A stretch of 64,000 bases of DNA from Gammaproteobacteria bacterium (lineage in GTDB: Bacteria > Pseudomonadota > Gammaproteobacteria > HTCC5015), in the NCBI GenBank assembly GCA_013817245.1, contig JACDDA010000007.1, positions 1 through 64,000 of the forward strand. Direction: 5' to 3'. Both the position numbers and the translations under genes were made by a program. This document shows, one piece after another, positions 54,461 to 63,122 of this stretch. Under the pieces are notes generated by a model, which did no database searches, was not told the origin of the DNA, and saw nothing but the letters and a program-made list of their open reading frames with translations. The first letter of the stretch is position 1, and every line of letters starts with the position of its first letter.

Positions 54461-55444
54461 ATGTCAAATGAACTCATTAAACAATTAGGTCGCGCCGTAT
54501 TAGAAACGGAAGCCCGCGCCGTCAGTGATTTAATTGCACGCGTAAACGATGATTTTGTACGCGCCTGCGACTATATGCTGCATTGCCAAGGTCGCGTGGT
54601 GGTTATCGGCATGGGCAAATCGGGCCATATCGGTTCCAAAATTGCCGCGACCTTAGCCAGCACCGGCACACCCGCGTTTTTTGTGCATCCTGGCGAAGCG
54701 AGTCATGGCGATTTAGGCATGATCACGCGGCAAGACGCGGTCTTAGCGATTTCAAATTCGGGCGAAACTGCTGAAATATTAACTATCTTGCCGTTGATTA
54801 AACGCATGGGCATTCCATTGATTGCGATGACAGGCAAACCGACCTCCTCATTAGCGCAAAATGCAAATGTACATATCGATGTCAGCGTGCACCAAGAAGC
54901 CTGCCCCTTAAACTTAGCGCCCACCTCTTCCACCACGGCCACTTTAGCCATGGGCGATGCAATGGCGATTGCTTTATTAGAAACGCGTGGCTTCACCGCA
55001 GAAGATTTTGCCTTATCGCATCCGGGCGGCAGCTTGGGTAAACGTTTGTTATTACGGATTCGCGATGTGATGCACAGCGGCGAACAATTGCCGCGGGTTT
55101 TACCGACCGCGAGTATTGATGATGCTTTAGCAGAAATGACCCGCAAGGGTTTAGGTATGACGGCGATTGTGGATGCTAATAATATTTTGCTGGGCATTTA
55201 TACCGACGGTGATATTCGTCGTACCTTAAGCAAATTACAAAGCAGCGCTTTAAATTCTGCTAACACGCCGATTTCAAATGTTATGACCACACACTGCAAA
55301 ACCGTAGGCGCCGATATGTTAGCGGCCGAGGCGTTAAAGCTAATGCAAGATCATGCTATTAATGGTTTGTTAGTCGTTGATGAACAACAGCATTTTATCG
55401 GCGCTTTAAATATGATCGATATGCTACGTGCAGGAATTGTCTAA
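54461..55444 (+). CDS. kdsD: Arabinose-5-phosphate isomerase
   Basis: This enzyme interconverts ribulose-5-P and arabinose-5-P, the entry to Kdo and LPS synthesis. From the ATG at 54461 it has 327 residues, like E. coli KdsD. The SIS domain contains VVVIGMGKSGHIGSKIAATL, STGTPAFFVHPGEASHGDLG and ISNSGETAEI. Two CBS domains (about 200-320) end in GLLVVDEQQHFIGALNM. An upstream ATG at 54428 would add 11 residues. It opens the kdsD-kdsC-lptC-lptA-lptB-rpoN run and overlaps kdsC by one base (TAATG). Confidence 0.95.
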   Translation: MSNELIKQLGRAVLETEARAVSDLIARVNDDFVRACDYMLHCQGRVVVIGMGKSGHIGSKIAATLASTGTPAFFVHPGEASHGDLGMITRQDAVLAISNSGETAEILTILPLIKRMGIPLIAMTGKPTSSLAQNANVHIDVSVHQEACPLNLAPTSSTTATLAMGDAMAIALLETRGFTAEDFALSHPGGSLGKRLLLRIRDVMHSGEQLPRVLPTASIDDALAEMTRKGLGMTAIVDANNILLGIYTDGDIRRTLSKLQSSALNSANTPISNVMTTHCKTVGADMLAAEALKLMQDHAINGLLVVDEQQHFIGALNMIDMLRAGIV

Positions 55445-55977
55445 TGCCCGAAAAAAATGCAGAACAACGCGCACAACTTATTAAAGTAGCGATTTTTGAT
55501 GTCGACGGTGTACTCACCGACGGCAGTCTGATTCTCGGCGATGATGGCCAACAATATAAAAGTTTTAATGCGCAAGATGGTCAAGGTTTAAAACTGTTGC
55601 AAGCGGCTAACATTGAAGTCGGTGTTATCACAGCACGCCAATCAACCGTCGTGCGTAGACGCATGCAAGAACTCGGTATTCGCCACGTTTATCAAGGTCA
55701 ACAAGATAAACGTGAGACCTTTAATGCATTACTGAATCGTCTCGGCGTAACCGCCGAACAAGTCGCCTATACCGGCGATGATTTACCCGACTTACCTTTA
55801 TTACGGCGTGCGGGTTTAGCTTGCACGGTGGCAAATGGCACAGATATCGTTAAACAACACGTCCACTTTATTGCGCCCCGTGCGGGTGGCAATGGCGGCG
55901 TCCGCGATATTTGCGAATTTATTCTGAAAGCACAGCAACGTTATGACGAATTGCTGGCGCGTTATTTAACCGACTAA
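55444..55977 (+). CDS. kdsC: 3-deoxy-D-manno-octulosonate 8-phosphate phosphatase
   Basis: HAD-family phosphatase that releases Kdo from Kdo-8-P. The protein has 177 residues. The nucleophile D19 and acid D21 lie in IFDVDGVLTDGSL. VGVITARQS supplies the second motif, and AYTGDDLPDLPLL the metal-binding acidic pair. It is coupled to kdsD upstream and lptC downstream by TAATG overlaps on both sides. Confidence 0.95.
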   Translation: MPEKNAEQRAQLIKVAIFDVDGVLTDGSLILGDDGQQYKSFNAQDGQGLKLLQAANIEVGVITARQSTVVRRRMQELGIRHVYQGQQDKRETFNALLNRLGVTAEQVAYTGDDLPDLPLLRRAGLACTVANGTDIVKQHVHFIAPRAGGNGGVRDICEFILKAQQRYDELLARYLTD

Positions 55978-56549
55978 TGCAACTCGCCTTACGCCAACGC
56001 TTCGGTTTAATTGTATTGCTGACACTTGCGATCGTAGCCGCTGTCAGTTCGTGGTATCGGTTACAAGAAGAAGCGCCGGAAATACGCGATGTCCGTGCCG
56101 ATCAATTACCCGATGCATTTTTTGAAAATATAAAATTACAAATGTTCGATGCAAACGGTAACCTGCAAATTCAACTCGCTAGCGATAAAATTGACGCACA
56201 TATCAAACGTAAACAATTAATCATTGATCATCCAATCATGGTTTTTAACGAAACTTTGCGCGCGCCGCCTAAACAATGGCAACTACGCGCTGATCAAGCT
56301 CGCGCCGATGAACAACTTAATGAACTACACCTCACGGGAAATGTGCATTTACAAAGCCATTCAGTACAAGCGCCCTTAGAACTACGCGCACAAACATTAT
56401 ACTTCTGGCCAGATACAGCCAAACTGAAAACGGAAGGCGCTACACAATTGGTGGGTGCTGGTTGGCAATTAAATAGCCAAAGCATTGATGCGGATATTGC
56501 CGCGCAACATTGGGAATTACAAAAAGTAAAAATCCGCTATGAACGCTAA
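55977..56549 (+). CDS. lptC: LPS export protein LptC
   Basis: Bitopic inner-membrane component of the Lpt bridge. The protein has 190 residues. One N-terminal transmembrane helix (about 7-24, FGLIVLLTLAIVAAVSSW) precedes a periplasmic beta-jellyroll with PDAFFENIKLQMFDANGNLQ and a WQLRADQARADEQLNELHLTGNVHLQ pattern typical of the OstA-like fold. It receives LPS from LptB2FG (LptF and LptG are not in the window) and passes it to LptA. It starts in the kdsC stop (TAATG) and overlaps lptA by 11 bp. Confidence 0.92.
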   Translation: MQLALRQRFGLIVLLTLAIVAAVSSWYRLQEEAPEIRDVRADQLPDAFFENIKLQMFDANGNLQIQLASDKIDAHIKRKQLIIDHPIMVFNETLRAPPKQWQLRADQARADEQLNELHLTGNVHLQSHSVQAPLELRAQTLYFWPDTAKLKTEGATQLVGAGWQLNSQSIDADIAAQHWELQKVKIRYER

Positions 56550-57042
56550 ACTCATCTTATTAAGCTTGCTGTGGATAGTGTCGACACGGGTTTACAGTGT
56601 GCCACTTAATATTGAAGCGGATACTGCGGTACTTGATCAACGTAAAGGTACGGCAGAATATCGCGGACATGTGCGCATTGAACAAGGCAAACTAAAAATC
56701 CAAGCGATGATAGTGCGCGTGCTCGCGGAAAATAATCAAGTGCAAGATATTTGGTTAGAAGGCACGCCCGATGACCCTTTTCAATTTGTAGATGACAGCG
56801 CGGTACCGCCTATGCGCGGCAGTGCAACTAAAGCGCATTACCGAGTAAAAGAACAAACCATGCAATTATCTGGGCAAGCTCGTTTAGAACAAGGTGGTCA
56901 ACTTTTGCAAGGCCCTACCTTAGACTACGATCGTAAATTAGGTCGCTTACGCGCCGGCCACAATCCTACCAATAACCCACAAACTCCATCTGACCGCGTA
57001 AAATTTATTATCAAAGATGGCCGCATTCAAGGTTCTCCATAA
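56539..57042 (+). CDS. lptA: LPS transport periplasmic protein LptA
   Basis: This 167-residue protein has a signal peptide (about 1-20, [15 protein letters not shown]) and the OstA-like jellyroll: [21 protein letters not shown] and [14 protein letters not shown]. It oligomerises to bridge LptC and LptD across the periplasm. The C-terminus ends soon after [10 protein letters not shown]. It overlaps lptC by 11 bp and is followed by lptB with its ATG two bases after the stop. Confidence 0.92.
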   Translation: MNAKLILLSLLWIVSTRVYSVPLNIEADTAVLDQRKGTAEYRGHVRIEQGKLKIQAMIVRVLAENNQVQDIWLEGTPDDPFQFVDDSAVPPMRGSATKAHYRVKEQTMQLSGQARLEQGGQLLQGPTLDYDRKLGRLRAGHNPTNNPQTPSDRVKFIIKDGRIQGSP

Positions 57043-57043
57043 T

Positions 57044-57790
57044 ATGTCCACTAACATTGATAACACCTCGAGCACTTTGGTCGCCGAACACTTGGCCAAG
57101 CATTACGGCAAACGCACCGTTGTCAGTGATGCGAGTTTTATTTTACGCAGCGGTGAAATCGTTGGTTTGTTAGGTCCTAATGGTGCCGGCAAAACCACCA
57201 GCTTTTATATGATAGTCGGATTAATCGCCGCCGATGCGGGACGTATTTTGCTCGATGGCAAAGACATTACTAGCAAACCCATGCATAAACGGGCGCGCTT
57301 AGGTGTGGGGTATTTACCACAAGAAGCATCCGTGTTTCGTAAACTCAGCGTTGCAGATAATATTTTAGCGATTCTAGAAACGCTGCCTATGTCGCGTCTT
57401 GAACGCGAACAACGCCTCGATGAATTATTAGAAGACTTTCAAGTGTCACATTTACGTGACACCTTAGGCATAAGCTTGTCGGGTGGCGAACGTCGTCGCG
57501 TGGAAATTGCCCGCGCCTTAGCAGCCAACCCACGCTTCATCTTGTTAGATGAACCGTTCGCCGGAGTAGATCCTATTTCGGTGATTGAAATTCAAAAAAT
57601 TATCCGACAATTAAAAGCCCGCGGCATCGGTGTTTTAATTACCGATCACAATGTACGCGAAACATTGGGGATTTGTGAACGAAGCTATATACTGAATGCG
57701 GGAAAAGTTATTGCAGAAGGCACGCTTGAGGTCCTATTAAATAATCCGGAAGTGAAACAAGTGTACTTAGGCGAAAATTTTCGTCTATAA
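57044..57790 (+). CDS. lptB: LPS export ABC transporter ATP-binding protein LptB
   Basis: Cytoplasmic ATPase driving LPS extraction. From the ATG at 57044 it has 248 residues. Walker A is GPNGAGKTT, the Q-loop region [14 protein letters not shown], signature [15 protein letters not shown], Walker [14 protein letters not shown] and switch His in [12 protein letters not shown] longer frame from 57017 overlaps lptA and is rejected. It is followed by rpoN after 73 bp, the standard order. Confidence 0.97.
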   Translation: MSTNIDNTSSTLVAEHLAKHYGKRTVVSDASFILRSGEIVGLLGPNGAGKTTSFYMIVGLIAADAGRILLDGKDITSKPMHKRARLGVGYLPQEASVFRKLSVADNILAILETLPMSRLEREQRLDELLEDFQVSHLRDTLGISLSGGERRRVEIARALAANPRFILLDEPFAGVDPISVIEIQKIIRQLKARGIGVLITDHNVRETLGICERSYILNAGKVIAEGTLEVLLNNPEVKQVYLGENFRL

Positions 57791-57863
57791 GTTTAATCTG
57801 ATTTCGACGCGCGTATTTATTGGGATGGATCCATCAACATTGCATATGTAGGTTAGGGATATC

Positions 57864-59402
57864 GTGAGTACCATGAAGCAATCATTACAACTTCGCCTTG
57901 GTCAACAGCTGACAATGACGCCGCAGTTGCAGCAAGCTATCAAATTATTGCAATTACCTACATTTGAATTACAAAACGAAATCCAACAAATTCTTGAATC
58001 CAATCCTATGTTGGAACTCACTGATGAAGCACAACCTTTCGGCGAAACCGCAGAAAGTTTTGATAGTGTCGGTGAAAACAATACGGAAAATTTTAGCGAA
58101 GATTTTTCTACTGCAACTTACGAAGGTACTAACGCTAACGATATTCACGAACATGCGCCCGAAAAAGCCAATGATGATAGCGAATTACCCGTTAGCAGTG
58201 ATTGGGAAAGCGCGTGGGAAAATGAAGGTCAATACAGCAGCAGCGATGGCCAACATCAAGGCGAATTCAACGGCCGCGAAGCCTATGAAAATCAGGATTT
58301 AGAAGTTGCGACCTTGCACGACCATTTATTGTGGCAGTTAAATCTTAGTCACTTTAGCGATGTTGATTATGTTATCGCCACCGCTATTATTGATGCTATC
58401 AACGAAGATGGTTATCTCACTGAGTCCTTAGAAAGTTTACACGCTGCATTACAAACTGAAATTCAAGACGATGCGTTAGAGATAGAAGAAATCATTACCG
58501 TGCTGCATCGCATTCAGCACTTTGATCCGATTGGCGTAGGCGCACGTAGTGCCGCTGAATGTTTATTATTGCAACTCAGTTTATACGATGCGAATACGCC
58601 CAGCTTAGATTTAGCTAAAATTATTTTGCGGGATCACCTAGAGTTACTCGCTTTGCATGATTATGCGCGCTTGAAAAAAGTCACCGGCGCAACAGAAGGT
58701 GAGTTACACGCCGCCGAAATCTTGATTCAAGCGTTAAATCCTAAACCCGGCGCATCGGTTGCTTCCACTCAAGCCGCTTATATCGTTCCTGACGTGTTTG
58801 TTACTAAACGTGCTAACAGTTGGCGCGTTGAACTTAATCCAGACTTAGCGCCGCGCTTACGAATTAATCAGCTGTACGCCAATTTAATTCGTCGTGCTGA
58901 TAAAAGTGATGACAATACGTATCTAAAAAATAACTTACAAGAAGCGCGCTGGTTTTTAAAAAGTTTACACAGCCGCAATGAAACCATTTTAAAAGTAGCG
59001 TCAGTGATCGTCGAGCGGCAGCGCGCTTTTTTAGAATATGGCGACGAAGCGATGAAGCCGCTCGTATTACGTGATGTTGCCGACACCTTGGATATGCACG
59101 AGTCGACTATCTCGCGCGTCACTAATCAAAAATATATGCACACGCCACGCGGAATTTTTGAACTCAAACATTTTTTCTCTAGTCATGTCGGCACCGCCGA
59201 TGGCGGCGAATGCTCATCGGTCGCCATTCGCGCCATGATCAAAAAACTGATTATCGGCGAAGACACACGCAAACCGTTAAGTGACAGCAAAATCGCTGAG
59301 CTCTTGGATCAACAAGGCATCAATGTCGCCCGCCGTACCGTGGCTAAATATCGGGAAGCCTTAGAAATTCCTCCGTCAAATGAACGCAAACGTCTCATTT
59401 AG
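57864..59402 (+). CDS. rpoN: RNA polymerase sigma-54 factor
   Basis: This 512-residue protein has Gln/Leu-rich region I (SLQLRLGQQLTMTPQLQQAI), an acidic region II (about 60-135, rich in Glu, Asp and Asn) and the core-binding domain. The promoter-contacting HTH contains DMHESTISRVTNQKY, and the RpoN box ARRTVAKYRE lies near the C-terminus. The start may be GTG at 57864 (AGGGA four bases upstream) or the ATG at 57873, which gives the MKQ start of E. coli RpoN. It needs AAA+ activators, none of which lie in this window. Confidence 0.96.
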   Translation: MSTMKQSLQLRLGQQLTMTPQLQQAIKLLQLPTFELQNEIQQILESNPMLELTDEAQPFGETAESFDSVGENNTENFSEDFSTATYEGTNANDIHEHAPEKANDDSELPVSSDWESAWENEGQYSSSDGQHQGEFNGREAYENQDLEVATLHDHLLWQLNLSHFSDVDYVIATAIIDAINEDGYLTESLESLHAALQTEIQDDALEIEEIITVLHRIQHFDPIGVGARSAAECLLLQLSLYDANTPSLDLAKIILRDHLELLALHDYARLKKVTGATEGELHAAEILIQALNPKPGASVASTQAAYIVPDVFVTKRANSWRVELNPDLAPRLRINQLYANLIRRADKSDDNTYLKNNLQEARWFLKSLHSRNETILKVASVIVERQRAFLEYGDEAMKPLVLRDVADTLDMHESTISRVTNQKYMHTPRGIFELKHFFSSHVGTADGGECSSVAIRAMIKKLIIGEDTRKPLSDSKIAELLDQQGINVARRTVAKYREALEIPPSNERKRLI

Positions 59403-59408
59403 GCTCTA

Positions 59409-59475
59409 TAGTCTTAGTCTGTCTGCCAATGACATTTGGCCAGCGACTCTTGGTAAATGAATGAGGGTAAGACTA
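59409..59475 (+). promoter_or_regulatory. Structured leader between rpoN and hpf
   Basis: TAGTCTTA (59409-59416) can pair with TAAGACTA (59468-59475), enclosing the hairpin GCCAA / TTGGC (59425-59429, 59436-59440). The region lies directly after the rpoN stop and about 120 bp before hpf. It could be a terminator-like structure or a 5' leader element. Confidence 0.35.
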
Positions 59476-59592
59476 GCGGCTAACCCCGCCCCGCTTTACG
59501 CCCATCTCGGTAGCCAAGCTTTAATGGATGGCCCATAATCACAGGACGCCGTGGTTTTGGTTCTTTCCCTTTTCAACGTGAGGAGAGGTTCT

Positions 59593-59916
59593 ATGAATAT
59601 TGATGTATCTGGTCACCATCTCGAACTTACTGATGCTTTAAAAAGTTATGTTATGGACAAAATGGATCGCCTCGAACGTCATTTTGATCATGTCACTAAA
59701 GTCCATGTTGTTTTAGGCGTGGAAAAAACCCGCCATAAAGCTGAAGCGACCTTACACGTACCCGGTGGTCAAGGTAACTTACATGCGAATTCCGTTAATG
59801 ATGATATGTATGCCGCCATTGACGCTTTGATTGATAAATTAGATCGACAAATTCTCAAACATAAAGAAAAAGTCACCGACCATCATCGCCGGGATAAAAT
59901 CGAAATTGCGCAATAA
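59593..59916 (+). CDS. hpf: Ribosome hibernation promoting factor, short form
   Basis: This protein binds the 30S decoding site in stationary phase and promotes ribosome dimers. From the ATG at 59593 it has 107 residues: MNIDVSGHHLELTDALKSYV starts the fold, followed by HVVLGVEKTRHKAEATLHV and a basic tail LKHKEKVTDHHRRDK. AGGAGAGG (59581-59588) gives a clear ribosome site for this start; a frame opening at 59551 is longer but lacks support. It has no C-terminal dimerisation domain, so it is short-type HPF. The position between rpoN and ptsN is conserved. Confidence 0.95.
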   Translation: MNIDVSGHHLELTDALKSYVMDKMDRLERHFDHVTKVHVVLGVEKTRHKAEATLHVPGGQGNLHANSVNDDMYAAIDALIDKLDRQILKHKEKVTDHHRRDKIEIAQ

Positions 59917-59968
59917 AACCGTGCCGCAGTTGTAACATTTTTTATGAACACTGTTATTTGTAGTACTA

Positions 59969-60448
59969 ATGATTAGTCATTTATTAAGTCTTGAGCGCAT
60001 CATTGTCCATGATTCGATCAGTAACAAAAAGCGAGCGCTGGAAACGCTTAGCCGTTGTTTAGCTAACAACCAGCCTTCGCTTAATGTCACTACCATTTTC
60101 AATAAATTAATGGAACGCGAAGATTCAGGTAGCACCGGTTTTGGCAAGGGTGTGGCCTTGCCGCACTGTCGTCTTAATGATCTACCGCAAGCGACCTTAG
60201 CATTAATGACGTTAACGACACCTCTCGATTTTAATGCGCTGGATGATCAGCCAGTGGATTTATTATTTGCCTTGGCCGTCCCCGAACAGGGTACGGATAT
60301 TCATTTACAAATTTTGGCGCAGCTCGCACAACTGCTTAGCAATAAAACCTTGTGTTTAAATTTACGTAAAGCCACACATCCGCAAACGCTACTTGATTTA
60401 ATTCACGCGTGGGAAGCCGATCAAACTCTTCAAGATATTTCTGCTTAA
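59969..60448 (+). CDS. ptsN: Nitrogen-regulatory PTS EIIA, PtsN
   Basis: This 159-residue protein has the EIIA-Ntr fold. The phosphorylated His is H66 in GFGKGVALPHCRLND. It takes phosphate from an HPr/NPr-type carrier and regulates rather than transports; known targets in relatives include potassium uptake and sigma-54-linked functions. It lies between hpf and hprK, six bases before the latter. No obvious ribosome site precedes the ATG. Confidence 0.93.
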   Translation: MISHLLSLERIIVHDSISNKKRALETLSRCLANNQPSLNVTTIFNKLMEREDSGSTGFGKGVALPHCRLNDLPQATLALMTLTTPLDFNALDDQPVDLLFALAVPEQGTDIHLQILAQLAQLLSNKTLCLNLRKATHPQTLLDLIHAWEADQTLQDISA

Positions 60449-60454
60449 AAAATC

Positions 60455-61399
60455 ATGGAAAAAAATACTACAGTTGCCGATTTAATTAGTACCCTACAAC
60501 GGCGCTTGCAGTTGGAATGGGTTGCGGGTCTTAACGCCGCGGATCGAAATGTTATTAATGATTTGGGCTGGAGCAATCATCCTAAAGTAGTGGGACATTT
60601 AAATCCTATCCACCCCAACAATATTCAAGTCATCGGCAATATCGAGCTCAATTACATCGAAAATCTTAATGCCCCCGAACGCCAACGTTTACTCGAGACT
60701 GTTTTCACAGGGCACAATTTCACTCTCATTATGGCTGAAGGATTAACACCGCCGGCAGATTTTTTAAACCTCGCCAATCAACATCGCGTGGCTTTATTAA
60801 TTTCTCCGATGGCCAGTAACGAGTTAGTTACTAAATTACGTTATGTTTTAACCCGCTTATTAGCAGACAAACAAACCATACACGGCGTGTTCATGGAAGT
60901 TTCTTCAGTGGGCGTATTAATCATTGGTGAAAGCAGCGTCGGTAAAAGCGAACTAGCGCTGGAGCTCATTACGCGCGGACATCGCTTAATCGCGGATGAC
61001 ACGCCTGAATTTGTTTTAATTACTCCCGATATCGTTTCTGGTTCTTGTCCTGCATTGTTACAAGATTTGTTGGAAGTACGCGGCTTAGGTATTTTAAATG
61101 TCCGCGAGATGTATGGCGACGGCGCAATTAAACACAGCAAATATTTACGCTTAATGATTAATTTAGTGCCCGCAGGTTTTGACACGAATGTTAATCGACT
61201 CGCACCCAATAGCCGCACGTGCAATGTGATGGGCTTAGACATTACTGAAATTACTTTACACGTTGCGCCCGGGCGTAACTTGGCCGTATTAGTTGAAGCA
61301 GCCGTGTTGAGTTATTTGTTAGGCGCACGCGGTTACGATGCTGGCGAAGAACTTATTAGTCGGCAACGTTCTTTGATGCACAACAATTATTCTGATTAA
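60455..61399 (+). CDS. hprK: HPr kinase/phosphorylase
   Basis: Bifunctional enzyme that phosphorylates or dephosphorylates HPr at Ser46. The protein has 314 residues. N-terminal HprK_N domain (to about 130), then TIHGVFMEVSSVGVLI with H143, Walker A GESSVGKS (158-165), acidic LIADD and the signature LLEVRGLGILNVREMYG. HPr at 62741 retains Ser46, so the enzyme has its substrate in the same cluster. In Proteobacteria it is thought to regulate rather than mediate sugar catabolite repression. Confidence 0.95.
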   Translation: MEKNTTVADLISTLQRRLQLEWVAGLNAADRNVINDLGWSNHPKVVGHLNPIHPNNIQVIGNIELNYIENLNAPERQRLLETVFTGHNFTLIMAEGLTPPADFLNLANQHRVALLISPMASNELVTKLRYVLTRLLADKQTIHGVFMEVSSVGVLIIGESSVGKSELALELITRGHRLIADDTPEFVLITPDIVSGSCPALLQDLLEVRGLGILNVREMYGDGAIKHSKYLRLMINLVPAGFDTNVNRLAPNSRTCNVMGLDITEITLHVAPGRNLAVLVEAAVLSYLLGARGYDAGEELISRQRSLMHNNYSD

Positions 61400-61430
61400 C
61401 CCTGTCCCTTATAATGATTGAGCTCACTTC

Positions 61431-62297
61431 ATGAAATTGATTATTGTCAGCGGCTTATCGGGCTCCGGTAAAACCGTGGCCTTGCATACACTAGAAGATG
61501 AAAATTATTTTTGTATTGATAATTTACCTTTAGCCTTATTACCTGCTTACATTGATGAGCTCCAACACAAAGCATTAATCCGCCGCGACAAAGTTGCCGT
61601 CGGTATTGACGCTCGCGCTTACAGCGATGATTTTTCTAAGTTTGGCGAATATTTGCAGCAGATCCGTCAACGCGGTATTGATATTGAAATTTTATTTCTA
61701 ACCGCAAGTGATGTGGTGCTATTAAAACGCTTTAGCGAAACACGGCGCAAACATCCGCTATCAGAAAACAATATGCCCTTGGCAGATGCCATTCGCCACG
61801 AACGCGAACTGCTCAGCAATATTCAAGAACACGCCGATTTAATGATCGACACTACGCGCAAAAATGTTCACGAATTACGTTCATTGGTCATTGATCGCGT
61901 CCGCGCACAAGCCGATGATGTACAACCTTTATCAATTTTATTGCAATCTTTTGGTTTCAAACACGGCGTACCCAACGATACGGATTTTGTATTCGATGCG
62001 CGTTGTTTGCCAAACCCGCATTGGTTACCAGAACTGCGTCCATTGACCGGCAAAGACGCGGCGGTGATTAAATTTCTCGAACAAGAACCCATGGTGAATA
62101 CCTTGCTGGAAGATGTGCATCATTTTCTAGAAGCGTGGTTACCAAGATTCATGAATGAAAATCGCCGTTATCTGACTATTTCAATTGGCTGCACCGGCGG
62201 CCAACATCGTTCCGTTTATTTAGTCGAACAATTAGCGATGATCTTACGACGTAAAATGGGTAATATCGCCATTCGACACCGTGAACTCTCTTCCTAG
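61431..62297 (+). CDS. rapZ: RNase adapter protein RapZ
   Basis: This 288-residue protein has P-loop SGLSGSGKT (7-15), a middle region with TRRKHPLSENN and DTTRKNVHELRSLV, and a C-terminal domain with TISIGCTGGQHRSVYLVEQL. In E. coli RapZ binds glucosamine-6-phosphate and directs sRNAs to RNase E to set GlmS levels. No glmS or GlmY/GlmZ sRNA gene lies here. It sits between hprK and the EIIA-Man gene. Confidence 0.95.
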   Translation: MKLIIVSGLSGSGKTVALHTLEDENYFCIDNLPLALLPAYIDELQHKALIRRDKVAVGIDARAYSDDFSKFGEYLQQIRQRGIDIEILFLTASDVVLLKRFSETRRKHPLSENNMPLADAIRHERELLSNIQEHADLMIDTTRKNVHELRSLVIDRVRAQADDVQPLSILLQSFGFKHGVPNDTDFVFDARCLPNPHWLPELRPLTGKDAAVIKFLEQEPMVNTLLEDVHHFLEAWLPRFMNENRRYLTISIGCTGGQHRSVYLVEQLAMILRRKMGNIAIRHRELSS

Positions 62298-62314
62298 CTG
62301 AATAATGGCAACCC

Positions 62315-62713
62315 ATGACTGTTGGCCTATTACTGATTACGCATAATGATATTGGCGCGCATTTATTAGCCACTGCACGCGAAATTATGGGCGGCGCGAT
62401 AAAAACGCCAGTCGATTGCATGGCCATTAGATCACAGTGCGAACCTAGTCTTGAGCTGCAACAGGCGACACGACAAATTGCGCTATTAGATAGTGGTCAA
62501 GGCGTTTTGATATTGACCGATTTATATGGTGCCACGCCCAGCAATATTGCTAATCGCTTAGCCTGTCACTCAGGTATTCGTGTGGTTGCCGGACTTAATC
62601 TGCCCATGTTAGTGCGCGTATTAAATTATGCGGATTTAGGTTTAGACGAATTAACTGAAAAAGCCGTTAGCGGTGGCCAAGCCAGCGTGTTTACTTGTAC
62701 AAATAAACCGTAA
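62315..62713 (+). CDS. PTS EIIA component, mannose family, probably regulatory
   Basis: This 132-residue protein has the EIIA-Man fold with phosphorylatable H10 in LLLITHNDIGAHLL. DSGQGVLILTDLYGATPSN and GLNLPMLVRVLNYAD are family landmarks. No IIB, IIC or IID permease gene is nearby, so it is unlikely to transport sugar and is best read as part of a regulatory PTS with PtsN and HPr. It is 27 bp upstream of the HPr gene. Confidence 0.9.
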   Translation: MTVGLLLITHNDIGAHLLATAREIMGGAIKTPVDCMAIRSQCEPSLELQQATRQIALLDSGQGVLILTDLYGATPSNIANRLACHSGIRVVAGLNLPMLVRVLNYADLGLDELTEKAVSGGQASVFTCTNKP

Positions 62714-62740
62714 CACCTTTCACTGATAATGGATTAACCC

Positions 62741-63010
62741 ATGCTAGAAAAAGAAATTTTAATTATTAACAAACTTGGTTTACATGCACGCGCATCTGCC
62801 AAATTAGTTTCCACCGCGTCACGCTTTAAATCCCATATAGAGCTCAGCCGTGGCAGCAAAACTATTAACGCCAAAAGTATTATGGGAGTGATGATGTTAG
62901 CGGCCGGTCAAGGTACTACTTTGCAACTGCGCATTGATGGTATTGATGAAAACGAGGCGTTAGTGGATATTGAAAAACTTATTAATGATCGCTTTGGTGA
63001 AGGCGAATAA
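62741..63010 (+). CDS. Phosphocarrier protein HPr
   Basis: This 89-residue protein carries catalytic H15 in LGLHARASAKLV and regulatory S46 in INAKSIMGVMML. Both phosphorylation sites are therefore present: His for enzyme I and Ser for HprK. Enzyme I (ptsI or ptsP) is not in the window. Whether it is best named ptsH or ptsO is a matter of convention; the context with ptsN and an orphan EIIA-Man argues for regulation. Confidence 0.93.
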   Translation: MLEKEILIINKLGLHARASAKLVSTASRFKSHIELSRGSKTINAKSIMGVMMLAAGQGTTLQLRIDGIDENEALVDIEKLINDRFGEGE

Positions 63011-63122
63011 GCCGCTCGCGCTTTTATTTAATCTGCAACATTGCCTCAAACCGTCACTGACCAACAAAGCCATTTGTCATTAAAGTGCGATACACTTAAC
63101 GCCTACCTTATGAGCGTTTGGT

